Shown one piece after another: positions 1-5,357 of a stretch of DNA of 5,371 nt. Below the pieces are notes generated by a model. That model had not been told where the DNA came from and ran no database searches. It worked only from the letters and a program-made list of their open reading frames with translations. A program made the position numbers and the translations under genes. Numbering within the stretch: position 1 is the first letter of the stretch; each line of letters starts with the position of its first letter. This stretch comes from Clostridia bacterium (GTDB lineage: Bacteria; Bacillota_A; Clostridia; Oscillospirales; CAG-272): NCBI GenBank assembly GCA_017414585.1, contig JAFQLN010000002.1:1-5371 (forward strand), read 5' to 3'.

Positions 1-47
1 AATGGAAGAATGACAGAAAATTGTCTCTTCAAAAAGCGTCTCTGCCC

Positions 48-76
48 TTGCAAAACAGGCACGGATATGGTATAAT
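48..76 (+). promoter_or_regulatory. Predicted sigma-A promoter of hprK (extended -10)
   Basis: A -35-like TTGCAA (48-53) is followed by a 17-bp spacer and a perfect TATAAT (71-76), with an extended -10 TG at 68-69. Transcription should begin near 83, giving a leader of about 28 nt before the hprK start at 111. The promoter overlaps the upstream in-frame TTG and ATG codons, which argues against those being translation starts. Confidence 0.8.
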
Positions 77-99
77 GCCTGCAGAGAATGCCGAAATAC

Positions 100-104
100 A
101 GGGG
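100..104 (+). promoter_or_regulatory. Shine-Dalgarno site that sets the hprK start
   Basis: AGGGG lies 6 nt before the ATG at 111. The alternative in-frame starts, TTG at 21 and ATG at 75, lie before or inside the promoter -10 box and have no such site. Confidence 0.7.
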
Positions 105-110
105 TATGAT

Positions 111-1058
111 ATGGACGATTTTACATCAAGAGTTGATCTGCAGAAAATCATAAACGAACAGAAGCTGAAGGTGATTTATACACCGGACGATCCTTCCCGC
201 ATCATGATCAGTTCCACGGATGTTATCCGTCCCGGACTGGCGCTTGCCGGCTTCTTTGATTATTTTGATCCGAGACGTATCCAGATTCTCGGCAGTGCGG
301 AAAGTATGTTTATCAAGCAGATGCCCGAGGAACTGCGCCGGGAACGTCTCAGCGATTTCTTCAAGCGCAATCCCGTGGCTGTTGTTGTCACGCACGGTCA
401 GGACATCGACCCGATGGTGGTTGAACTGGCTGAATATTTTGAAATTCCGCTCTGCTGGACGGAAGAGATGACCAGCGACTATATGGCAGCGCTTATCGCT
501 TATCTGCACGTACAGCTCGCTCCGCAGATTACGCGGCACGGTGTTCTTGTAGAAGTATACGGCGAGGGGATTCTCATCACCGGCGACAGCGGCGTCGGCA
601 AAAGCGAAACGGCAATTGAACTGATCAAGCGCGGACACCGTTTTATCGCGGACGATGCGGTTGAACTGCGCAAGGTGTCGGCAAAAGCAATCGTCGGAAG
701 TGCGCCGGAACTGATCCGCTACTACATCGAACTGCGCGGCATCGGGATCGTGGATGTACGCCGGCTTTTCGGTATGGGTTCGGTCAAGGCAACGGAAAAA
801 ATTGATATGATCATTAACCTCGAACCGTGGGTGCAGGGGAAAATGTACGACCGCATGGGTCTGGATACGGAATTTACCGATATTATGGGAATTCTGATTC
901 CCACCACGACCATTCCCGTTAAGCCCGGACGCAACCTCGCTGTCGTTCTGGAAATCGCCGCAATGAATAACCGTCAGAAGAAGATGGGTTACAATACGGC
1001 AGAAGAATTCAATCAGAAGCTTTTGCAGAGTATGGGCATCTCGGAAGACGAAATGTAA
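111..1058 (+). CDS. hprK: HPr kinase/phosphorylase
   Basis: Bifunctional cytoplasmic enzyme that phosphorylates and dephosphorylates the regulatory serine (Ser46) of HPr, controlling carbon catabolite repression and PTS sugar uptake in Firmicutes. The 315-residue length is typical. The N-terminal regulatory domain spans about 1-130. The C-terminal catalytic domain shows H143 in HGVLVEVYG, the Walker A loop GDSGVGKS (158-165), the acidic pair D181-D182 in FIADDAV, the family signature IELRGIGIVDV (206-216) and the PVKPGRN loop (269-275) that is important for phosphorylase activity. All key residues are present, so it should be active. The ATG at 111 was chosen because it has an SD and lies downstream of the promoter; longer in-frame starts fall within the promoter. 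It appears monocistronic, between its own promoter and an intrinsic terminator. Its substrate gene ptsH is not in the window. Confidence 0.97.
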   Translation: MDDFTSRVDLQKIINEQKLKVIYTPDDPSRIMISSTDVIRPGLALAGFFDYFDPRRIQILGSAESMFIKQMPEELRRERLSDFFKRNPVAVVVTHGQDIDPMVVELAEYFEIPLCWTEEMTSDYMAALIAYLHVQLAPQITRHGVLVEVYGEGILITGDSGVGKSETAIELIKRGHRFIADDAVELRKVSAKAIVGSAPELIRYYIELRGIGIVDVRRLFGMGSVKATEKIDMIINLEPWVQGKMYDRMGLDTEFTDIMGILIPTTTIPVKPGRNLAVVLEIAAMNNRQKKMGYNTAEEFNQKLLQSMGISEDEM

Positions 1059-1067
1059 ATATATGAC

Positions 1068-1099
1068 AACGCTGTGTTTTGACCGACACGGCGTTTTTT
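1068..1099 (+). terminator. Intrinsic terminator of hprK
   Basis: A 10-bp stem (1068-1077 paired with 1086-1095, one G-U pair) encloses an 8-nt loop and runs directly into six T residues (1094-1099). It starts 10 nt after the hprK stop and isolates hprK from the downstream folate operon. Confidence 0.9.
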
Positions 1100-1234
1100 G
1101 CGGCAGACTGAAAATTACAGAACATGGGAAAGCAGATGAACGGCAGAAAGAATCCGCATATATGGAGCAGCACGGAAGGGATTACAGCTTCGCTCCGGAC
1201 AGAAATGAAATTTTCTCTGTATGCATATAAATAC

Positions 1235-1263
1235 TTGCAAAAGAGGAGAGAATATGCTATAAT
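1235..1263 (+). promoter_or_regulatory. Predicted sigma-A promoter of the folT-folC operon
   Basis: TTGCAA (1235-1240), a 17-bp spacer and TATAAT (1258-1263) with an extended TG at 1255-1256. These are the same -35 and -10 hexamers and spacing as the hprK promoter. The predicted start near 1270 leaves a leader of about 209 nt that contains the complete THF riboswitch and its expression platform. No gene or other signal was recognised between the hprK terminator (1099) and this promoter. Confidence 0.82.
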
Positions 1264-1294
1264 TTGATTTGCGGAAAGATTTTTCCGAAACCAG

Positions 1295-1398
1295 GATAGA
1301 GTAGACACTGCGGCGTCAAGTGCCGTCGGAACGGGGAGTTGTCCGGCGGACGAAAGTCGATTTGCCCGGCTGCGGTTGCGGTGTCGCATCCCGCTGTC
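1295..1398 (+). promoter_or_regulatory. THF (tetrahydrofolate) riboswitch aptamer
   Basis: The sequence matches the conserved ends of the THF riboswitch: AGTAGA just after the first P1 strand and GCATCC-CG just before the closing P1 strand. P1 is GATAG (1295-1299) with CTGTC (1394-1398), which differs from the classic GGAG/CTCC pair yet still pairs. P2 includes CACTGC (1306-1311) with GCGGTG (1378-1383). P3 is an 8-bp helix, 1323-1330 with 1342-1349, capped by an 11-nt loop. The conserved GTCAAG element (1315-1320) lies in the central junction. The element binds reduced folates and normally lowers expression of folate transport or synthesis genes. Its position just after a promoter and before folT agrees with that. 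P1 pairing and gene context support the assignment; a covariance-model search was not possible here. Confidence 0.9.
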
Positions 1399-1417
1399 AT
1401 TATAAAGAGCGCCATCA

Positions 1418-1469
1418 CTCTCATAAATGTTCAGTCGGAAGTGTTTCTTTTCGCACACATTTATGGGAG
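1418..1469 (+). promoter_or_regulatory. SD-sequestering hairpin: expression platform of the THF riboswitch
   Basis: Bases 1418-1430 pair without interruption with 1457-1469 (13 bp, one G-U), across a 26-nt loop. The 3' arm holds most of the folT SD GGGAGG (1465-1470), which lies 8 nt before the ATG at 1479. When formed, the hairpin should block translation initiation. The segment ACTCT (1417-1421) of the 5' arm can alternatively pair with AGAGT (1298-1302) in the 5' end of the aptamer, which would break P1 and free the SD. The stem is followed by TTTTGTTT, so some transcription termination cannot be excluded. Confidence 0.75.
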
Positions 1470-1478
1470 GTTTTGTTT

Positions 1479-2039
1479 ATGAACAAAAGAATTTCTGTCC
1501 GCCTTATCACGTACTGTGCCATGCTGATTGCCGTGGAGATTGTCCTGAACCGGTTCTGTTCCTATAATTCGACGTTTCAGAAAATAGGACTCAGTTTCAT
1601 TCCGATCATCATCACTGCCAATCTTCTGGGACCTGCCTGTGCAGCCATTGTCTATGGACTTGCCGACCTCATCGGCGCTCTGCTGTTTCCGATCGGACCG
1701 TACCATCCCGGATTCACGATTTGCGCCGCCGCAATGGGATTTGTTTACGGGATATTTCTCTATAAAAAGCCCGGATCGGACAAAAAAATCCGTTTCTTTC
1801 CGAATATCATCACACCCGTGCTGATCAATAACATTGTTTTCAGCCTGTTTATCAATACTGCATGGATTGCTATGCTGTATTCATCAAAAACATACGGCGG
1901 ATACTTTCTTGCCCGCCTGCCCGAAGCGGTGATCCAGATCGTTGTGAGTATGATTCTGATTCCGACACTGATCAAGCTCTGCAGTCAGCTCCGGAAAGTA
2001 ATAAAAAGCCATCTTCCGAACAAGGAGGTTTCCCAATGA
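1479..2039 (+). CDS. folT: Folate-specific ECF transporter S-component (FolT family)
   Basis: Membrane substrate-binding subunit of an energy-coupling factor transporter, expected to bind folates and work with a shared EcfA-A'-T module encoded elsewhere. The 186 residues form about six hydrophobic segments. Family-like motifs are FQKIGLSFIPI (33-43), the LGP start of a helix (50-52), YGLADLIGALLFPIGPYHPGFT (split here as 59-70 and 71-80, with the characteristic PGFT at 77-80) and RLPEA (146-150). The small-residue-rich first helix (about 8-24) resembles the face that docks on EcfT in S-components. The start at 1479 has GGGAGG 8 nt upstream; a longer in-frame start at 1320 lies inside the riboswitch and is rejected. 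Folate specificity rests on family resemblance, the THF riboswitch and the downstream folC, which all agree. It overlaps folC by 4 nt (ATGA), so translation is probably coupled. Confidence 0.92.
   Translation: MNKRISVRLITYCAMLIAVEIVLNRFCSYNSTFQKIGLSFIPIIITANLLGPACAAIVYGLADLIGALLFPIGPYHPGFTICAAAMGFVYGIFLYKKPGSDKKIRFFPNIITPVLINNIVFSLFINTAWIAMLYSSKTYGGYFLARLPEAVIQIVVSMILIPTLIKLCSQLRKVIKSHLPNKEVSQ
2022..2028 (+). promoter_or_regulatory. Strong Shine-Dalgarno site for folC inside folT
   Basis: AAGGAGG lies 7 nt before the ATG at 2036, within the last codons of folT. It fixes the folC start and rules out the in-frame upstream ATG at 1862, which is deep inside folT. Confidence 0.85.
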
Positions 2040-3325
2040 CCTACTCCGAAGCACTTGCCTATATTCATTCCGTCACATGGAAGGGAAGCCGTCCGGGACT
2101 GGAACGCATCACGGAATTGTGTGAGCGTCTCGGCAATCCGCAGGATTCGCTCCGGTTCATTCATGTTGCGGGAACGAACGGCAAAGGTTCAACCTGCCGC
2201 ATGCTTGCATCGATTCTCGAAAAAGCCGGATACCGCGTGGGACTGTTCACATCTCCCTATATCGAACGCTTCAACGAGCGCATTATGCTCTGCGGACAGG
2301 ATATCGCGGATGACGACCTTGCGCGTGATACCGAAACCGTCCGTGTTCATGCGGATGCGATGGCGGACAGCCCGACAGAATTTGAACTGATCACAGCCAT
2401 TGCGCTCGTCTATTACAAACGAATGCAGTGCGATTTTGTCGTCTTTGAGTGCGGACTCGGCGGACGCTTGGACTCTACCAATGTCATCAAAACACCCGTC
2501 CTCTCCCTGATTACCGGGATTGACCTTGACCATACGGCAATTCTCGGAGATACCGCCGGAAAGATCGCTGCCGAAAAAGCAGGCATTATCAAGCAAGGCG
2601 TGCCGGTTCTTTTCGGGGAAGGCACAGCGGAAGCGGAAGAAGTCATCCGTCAGACTGCAGAAGAAAAAAACAGCCCGTATTATCGGACCGACTTTTCAAA
2701 AATTGCGGACATAAACAGTGACCTGTCCGGAACAGCCTTCCGTTTTGACGGACGTACGGTGAAAATCGGACTGCACGGTCTTTATCAGACACGCAACACG
2801 GCAACCGTTCTGACCGCGGTTCGGATTCTGCGTGAGTGCGGCATTGCAGTCAGCGAAGCGGCGGTGGACGAAGGGCTTGCTTCGGCATACTGGCCCGCAC
2901 GGTTTGAAATTATTGCGGATACGCCGACGGTGATCTATGACGGAGCGCACAATCCGCAGGGCATCGCAGGTGCTGTCGAAAATATTGCACATTATCTCTC
3001 GCCGATGACGGAGGACGGAAAAGTTGCTCTTCTGATGGGCGTGATGGCGGACAAGGATCACGAGAAAATGATCGCCATGCTTGCGCCTTATGCCAGAGCA
3101 GTCTTCTCCGTGACCCCGGCAAACGAACGCTCCCTCCATTCCGCTGATCTGGGGAAGGAATTTGAAGCGTGCGGCGTCCGTGCCGAGGCATATGAAGATT
3201 TACCGCAAGGCGTCCGTGCGGCGGTGGATTTTGCCAAAAAAGAAAAATGTCCGTTGGTTTGTCTCGGATCGCTGTATATGTATGCCGATGTCAAACACGC
3301 GGTGCGGGAAAATCTGAACAATTAA
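2036..3325 (+). CDS. folC: Bifunctional-type folylpolyglutamate synthase / dihydrofolate synthase
   Basis: Cytoplasmic Mur-ligase-family enzyme that uses ATP to add glutamate to folates (and, in many bacteria, to dihydropteroate). This retains folate in the cell and improves cofactor binding. At 429 residues it has the family's usual length. It shows the P-loop AGTNGKGST (45-53), FTSPY (71-75), the ECGLGGRLDSTNV block (138-150), the DLDHT metal-site region (163-167), AEKAGIIK (179-186) whose K181 corresponds to the modified lysine of Mur-type ligases, and YDGAHNPQG (301-309) in the C-terminal domain. No key motif is missing. Whether it also has dihydrofolate synthase activity cannot be told from sequence; no folP or folB/K genes are nearby. 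It is the second gene of the THF-riboswitch operon and is probably translationally coupled to folT. Confidence 0.97.
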   Translation: MTYSEALAYIHSVTWKGSRPGLERITELCERLGNPQDSLRFIHVAGTNGKGSTCRMLASILEKAGYRVGLFTSPYIERFNERIMLCGQDIADDDLARDTETVRVHADAMADSPTEFELITAIALVYYKRMQCDFVVFECGLGGRLDSTNVIKTPVLSLITGIDLDHTAILGDTAGKIAAEKAGIIKQGVPVLFGEGTAEAEEVIRQTAEEKNSPYYRTDFSKIADINSDLSGTAFRFDGRTVKIGLHGLYQTRNTATVLTAVRILRECGIAVSEAAVDEGLASAYWPARFEIIADTPTVIYDGAHNPQGIAGAVENIAHYLSPMTEDGKVALLMGVMADKDHEKMIAMLAPYARAVFSVTPANERSLHSADLGKEFEACGVRAEAYEDLPQGVRAAVDFAKKEKCPLVCLGSLYMYADVKHAVRENLNN

Positions 3326-3338
3326 ATGAAAAGAAAAC

Positions 3339-3344
3339 AGGAGG
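3339..3344 (+). promoter_or_regulatory. Shine-Dalgarno site that sets the lipoprotein start
   Basis: AGGAGG lies 5 nt before the ATG at 3350. The alternative ATG at 3326 directly abuts the folC stop (TAA-ATG), has no comparable site, and would place eight polar residues before the signal peptide. Confidence 0.8.
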
Positions 3345-3349
3345 TTTTT

Positions 3350-4021
3350 ATGAAGACATTGCGCGGGGCAGCCCGGATTTTCTGTCTTTGCGCCATTCTG
3401 TTCGGTCTGACCTCCTGTCAGCTGATGGATGCGCTCGGATTTGATACATACGATTATATGAGCGAAAAAGTAATCACAACCCATCCAGCCGATTCGGAAC
3501 TGTCCGAAGAACTGGAAGAACTGCTTTCCATGCTGATTACGGATTCGCCGTATCTTACAACCTTTGAAAATATGAGCGATGCGATCCGGTATTACCGCGA
3601 CGCCGTTCTGACGCGGATGCTGGAGACGGGGTACTCCAAGTATTCCGGCAATACGGCACTCATTGAAAAAGCGGAGCGTGCGTATCCGGAGTACAGCATT
3701 ACGCAGATTATCCCCGAAAGTGAGTTTGAAGCAACGATGTACCGCTGTTTCGGCGGCGATGTGATGCTGAATCATAAAGACGGGGCACGGTTTAAGTATC
3801 TGCCGAAAGTCAGCGCGTATATTTCCATGGTTGTTCCCGTGGCAAGCGGACTGAAGCCGGAAATCACGAAGCTGTCCGAAACCGATCAGACATACCGCGT
3901 GCATTTTCATGTCACCGACGGAGAGATCCGGTCCGATGACTACTTCGCACTCATTATCAAAAGAGAAGACGGAACCCTCTACATCAAAAAGCTGCTGGAA
4001 GGTTCCGCCGTGAAAGACTGA
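3350..4021 (+). CDS. Putative lipoprotein of unknown function, third gene of the folate operon
   Basis: I do not recognise the family. The 223-residue product begins with a lipoprotein signal peptide: basic residues K2, R5 and R9, a hydrophobic core at about 10-20, and a lipobox L-T-S-C whose Cys23 would be lipidated after signal peptidase II cleavage. It should be anchored on the outer face of the cytoplasmic membrane. The mature part is acidic at first (glutamate-rich helix at about 48-62), with helical content to about 115. The C-terminal half looks strand-rich (about 150-215), with alternating hydrophobic residues ending in DGTLYIKKL, which could be a small NTF2-like or cystatin-like fold, but this is only an impression. 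The gene follows folC by 24 nt with no terminator or promoter between, so it should be under the THF riboswitch. A role in folate capture or processing is possible but unsupported by any motif. Confidence 0.85.
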   Translation: MKTLRGAARIFCLCAILFGLTSCQLMDALGFDTYDYMSEKVITTHPADSELSEELEELLSMLITDSPYLTTFENMSDAIRYYRDAVLTRMLETGYSKYSGNTALIEKAERAYPEYSITQIIPESEFEATMYRCFGGDVMLNHKDGARFKYLPKVSAYISMVVPVASGLKPEITKLSETDQTYRVHFHVTDGEIRSDDYFALIIKREDGTLYIKKLLEGSAVKD

Positions 4022-4022
4022 A

Positions 4023-4520
4023 TTATTTTCCAAAAAGCATCGCTTTCGCAGAGTGATGCTTTTCTATATAGGCGATCAGAATGGTTCCGAGCACACCGCA
4101 GGCGATGATTTCTCCGATGCCGACCGTTGCTGCGAAATAAAAAAACATATTCTGTCCGCCGACACCGGATGCGATAAGTACAAGCGGGATGATAACAGCA
4201 TTGGAAAGAATGGTCGGAAGGGAAGCGAGATAAGGCAGTTTCCGGAGAAAAAAGGCAAGGACAGCGCCGATGAGCGTTGCGAGAGTTCCGAAAAGAATGT
4301 CATATACCGTTCCGCCGCAGAGCAGATTGGACAGAAGACAGCCGATGGTTACCCCCGGAATAGCGGCAGCCGTGTAAACCGGCAGGACACAGAGCATCTC
4401 GGATAGACGGATCTGAATGGCACCGGATGCCAGTCCGAACGCAGCGGACAGCAGAGTCAGAGCGGTGTAGACTGCGGCGATCATGCCGGCTTTTGCGAGA
4501 AATTTCGTGTTTTTTTTCAT
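4023..4520 (-). CDS. queT: Queuosine precursor ECF transporter S-component (QueT family)
   Basis: Integral membrane S-component expected to bring in a 7-deazaguanine precursor of the tRNA base queuosine, using an ECF energy module encoded elsewhere. The 165 residues form about five or six hydrophobic segments and match the QueT pattern: AAVYTALTLLSAAFG (15-29), IQIRLSEMLCVLP (35-47), G-x-x-IGCLLSN (56-65), DILFGTLATLIGA (74-86) and a late GE pair (G136-E137). The start at 4520 has AAAGGGG about 7 nt upstream. A preQ1-I riboswitch with terminator precedes it, which independently supports the substrate assignment. It converges with the lipoprotein gene, with one base between the two stop codons. 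Its last codons, encoding roughly KHHSAKAMLF, are also a terminator stem. Whether the cargo is preQ1, preQ0 or queuine is not decided by sequence. Confidence 0.93.
   Translation of the reverse strand: MKKNTKFLAKAGMIAAVYTALTLLSAAFGLASGAIQIRLSEMLCVLPVYTAAAIPGVTIGCLLSNLLCGGTVYDILFGTLATLIGAVLAFFLRKLPYLASLPTILSNAVIIPLVLIASGVGGQNMFFYFAATVGIGEIIACGVLGTILIAYIEKHHSAKAMLFGK
4033..4063. terminator. Bidirectional intrinsic terminator inside the 3' end of queT
   Basis: A 12-bp stem (4033-4044 with 4052-4063, one G-U) surrounds a 7-nt loop. On the plus strand it ends in TTTTCTATATA and should terminate the folT-folC-lipoprotein transcript 12 nt after the lipoprotein stop. On the minus strand the stem is followed by a run of T (complement of 4032-4036) and would serve queT, although the queT stop codon lies beyond the stem. 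The whole hairpin is coding sequence of queT. Confidence 0.82.
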
Positions 4521-4540
4521 GATGTTCCCCTTTATGGGAC

Positions 4541-4587
4541 AAAAAAACTGCCCGATACGAACGAATCCGAGCGCCGTATCACGCAGT
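4541..4587 (-). terminator. Riboswitch-controlled intrinsic terminator in the queT leader
   Basis: On the minus strand, 4587-4575 pairs with 4559-4547 (13 positions, one G-G mismatch, one G-U). A 15-nt loop separates the arms, and a run of seven T (complement of 4541-4547) follows. It lies 3 nt after the preQ1 aptamer and upstream of queT, which is the layout of a transcription-attenuating riboswitch. Confidence 0.9.
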
Positions 4588-4590
4588 CTG

Positions 4591-4631
4591 TCCGTAGTTT
4601 TGATTTAGGTGAGGATGGTCACGAACTCACC
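4591..4631 (-). promoter_or_regulatory. preQ1-I riboswitch aptamer
   Basis: Minus-strand P1 is GGTGAG (4631-4626) with CTCACC (4613-4608). Loop 1 is TTCGTGACCATC, and the A-rich tail TAAATCAAAACTACGGA follows, as in the small H-type pseudoknot of class I preQ1 riboswitches. The pseudoknot helix P2 forms between loop 1 (4625-4620) and the tail (4597-4591): U-A, U-G, C-G, G-C and U-A, then a bulged U and a closing G-C. Binding of preQ1 stabilises P2 and should favour the following terminator, reducing queT expression. The short size and promoter-aptamer-terminator-queT order fit strongly; a covariance-model score was not computed. Confidence 0.88.
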
Positions 4632-4651
4632 GTTTTTGAATTGCAAATAAT

Positions 4652-4680
4652 ATTATACCATGAACCGCCGGCTTTGTAAA
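4652..4680 (-). promoter_or_regulatory. Predicted sigma-A promoter of queT (extended -10)
   Basis: Read on the minus strand: TTTACA (4680-4675), a 17-bp spacer, then TATAAT (4657-4652) with TG one base before it. Transcription should start near 4645, about 14 nt before the first P1 base of the preQ1 aptamer. Confidence 0.82.
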
Positions 4681-4702
4681 GAGCAGAAGCAAAAATTCCT
4701 GT

Positions 4703-5164
4703 TCAGTTTTGGAGAATTTGGAGAAGAGCATCGCATCCGCGTTCGATATCACGGTAAGTGATGTCAAAGCGGTCAGTGTACCACGGATCCGCCACCTCTC
4801 CTCCGCCGCAGAAGTCGAGCAGTTTTCTGATTTTGCCGTCCGGATCACCGCCGCAGATTCTGTGCATATTCCGGATATTTGCCGCATCCATGCCGATGAG
4901 CAGATCATACGCCGCATAATCGGATTTCTGCAGCTGCACGGCAGTCTTTCCCGAACAGGAAATGCCATGCTTCGCCAGTTCCGCTTTTGCCGGAGGATAA
5001 ACGGGATTGCCGCGTCCCATGTGGATTTCTTCCGTGCTGGTTGCGGCGGACCGGATGACAAACGCATCGGAAAGCCCGCGCTTTTCAAGCATATCCTTGA
5101 AAATGAATTCCGCCATAGGACTGCGGCAGATGTTGCCGTGGCAAATAAATAGTATTTTTATCAT
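4703..5164 (-). CDS. Low-molecular-weight protein tyrosine phosphatase
   Basis: Cytoplasmic phosphatase that hydrolyses phosphotyrosine on proteins through a cysteinyl-phosphate intermediate. The 153-residue length is standard. The N-terminal CX5R loop is CHGNICRS, with nucleophile C8 and phosphate-binding R14, followed by SPMAEF. The general acid is D126 in the DPWYTD motif (126-131). Ile12 sits where the arginine phosphatase YwlE has Thr, so a tyrosine rather than arginine phosphatase is more likely. The start at 5164 places the catalytic loop at the family-typical position and has GGAG (5175-5178) 10 nt upstream; a 15-residue longer ATG start at 5209 has no SD. No capsule or tyrosine kinase gene is nearby, so the substrate is unknown. 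No terminator is evident between its stop and the queT promoter, so read-through into queT is possible. Confidence 0.95.
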   Translation of the reverse strand: MIKILFICHGNICRSPMAEFIFKDMLEKRGLSDAFVIRSAATSTEEIHMGRGNPVYPPAKAELAKHGISCSGKTAVQLQKSDYAAYDLLIGMDAANIRNMHRICGGDPDGKIRKLLDFCGGGEVADPWYTDRFDITYRDIERGCDALLQILQN

Positions 5165-5194
5165 CGCCTTATATCTCCATATAAGTTTTGTATT

Positions 5195-5269
5195 TCTTCT
5201 CAAATGCACAATACTGCAGGTTTTTTCGGCATTTTCTTGTTTCTGTGTTTTCGGGATATCTTCTCAAAT
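5195..5269 (+). repeat. Pair of 11-bp direct repeats upstream of the phosphatase gene
   Basis: TCTTCTCAAAT occurs at 5195-5205 and again at 5259-5269, with a related CTTCTCGC near 5357. The first copy lies about 30 nt upstream of the phosphatase start, the second about 95 nt. They could be operator half-sites, part of a repeat element, or chance in T-rich DNA. Confidence 0.4.
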
Positions 5270-5312
5270 CCTCCCGTATTTTCTCATGCTTTTTCCTGTA
5301 ATATTGGTAAAT

Positions 5313-5357
5313 GGGCGTGTCGCATTTACATTGAAAAGTGTAATTTGCGACACGCCT
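5313..5357. repeat. Large palindrome (stem-loop) of unknown role
   Basis: GGCGTGTCGCA (5314-5324) is perfectly complementary to TGCGACACGCC (5346-5356). After a 1/2-nt internal loop the stem continues with TTACA (5326-5330) against TGTAA (5339-5343), leaving an 8-nt loop. The base is GC-rich within an AT-rich flank. Neither side carries a good T-run (TTCTCGCTATTT on plus, CATTTACC on minus), so it is at best a weak terminator. It could also be a dispersed palindromic repeat or a mobile-element end. Confidence 0.75.

Noticed and set aside
5..30. Small interrupted hairpin near the left edge (GAAGA/TCTTC and GACA/TGTC)
   Set aside because: It is short, AT-rich and without a T-run, so it cannot be separated from chance.
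1..75. Possible 3' end of an upstream gene (frame open from position 1 to TAA at 73-75)
   Set aside because: Only 24 codons are visible, no family is recognisable, and the frame overlaps the hprK promoter.
21..110. Longer N-terminus for hprK from TTG at 21 or ATG at 75
   Set aside because: These codons lie before or in the promoter -10 box and lack an SD. The 315-residue form from 111 matches the family length.
1110..1214. 7-bp inverted match GAAAATT/AATTTTC
   Set aside because: It is AT-rich with a span of about 100 nt and no supporting structure, so probably chance.
1124..1266. Short plus-strand reading frame of 47 codons between hprK and the THF riboswitch
   Set aside because: It has no Shine-Dalgarno site and runs across the folT promoter -35 and -10 boxes. 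The product resembles nothing I know.
1009..1458. Minus-strand 149-codon frame opposite the riboswitch
   Set aside because: It lies antisense to the hprK end, its terminator, the folT promoter and the THF riboswitch, all of which are well supported on the plus strand.
3200..4033. Minus-strand 277-codon frame opposite folC and the lipoprotein gene
   Set aside because: The plus strand has a folC end with clear motifs and a lipoprotein with signal peptide and SD. The antisense product is rich in His, Phe, Arg and Cys with no recognisable domain, which is typical of shadow frames.
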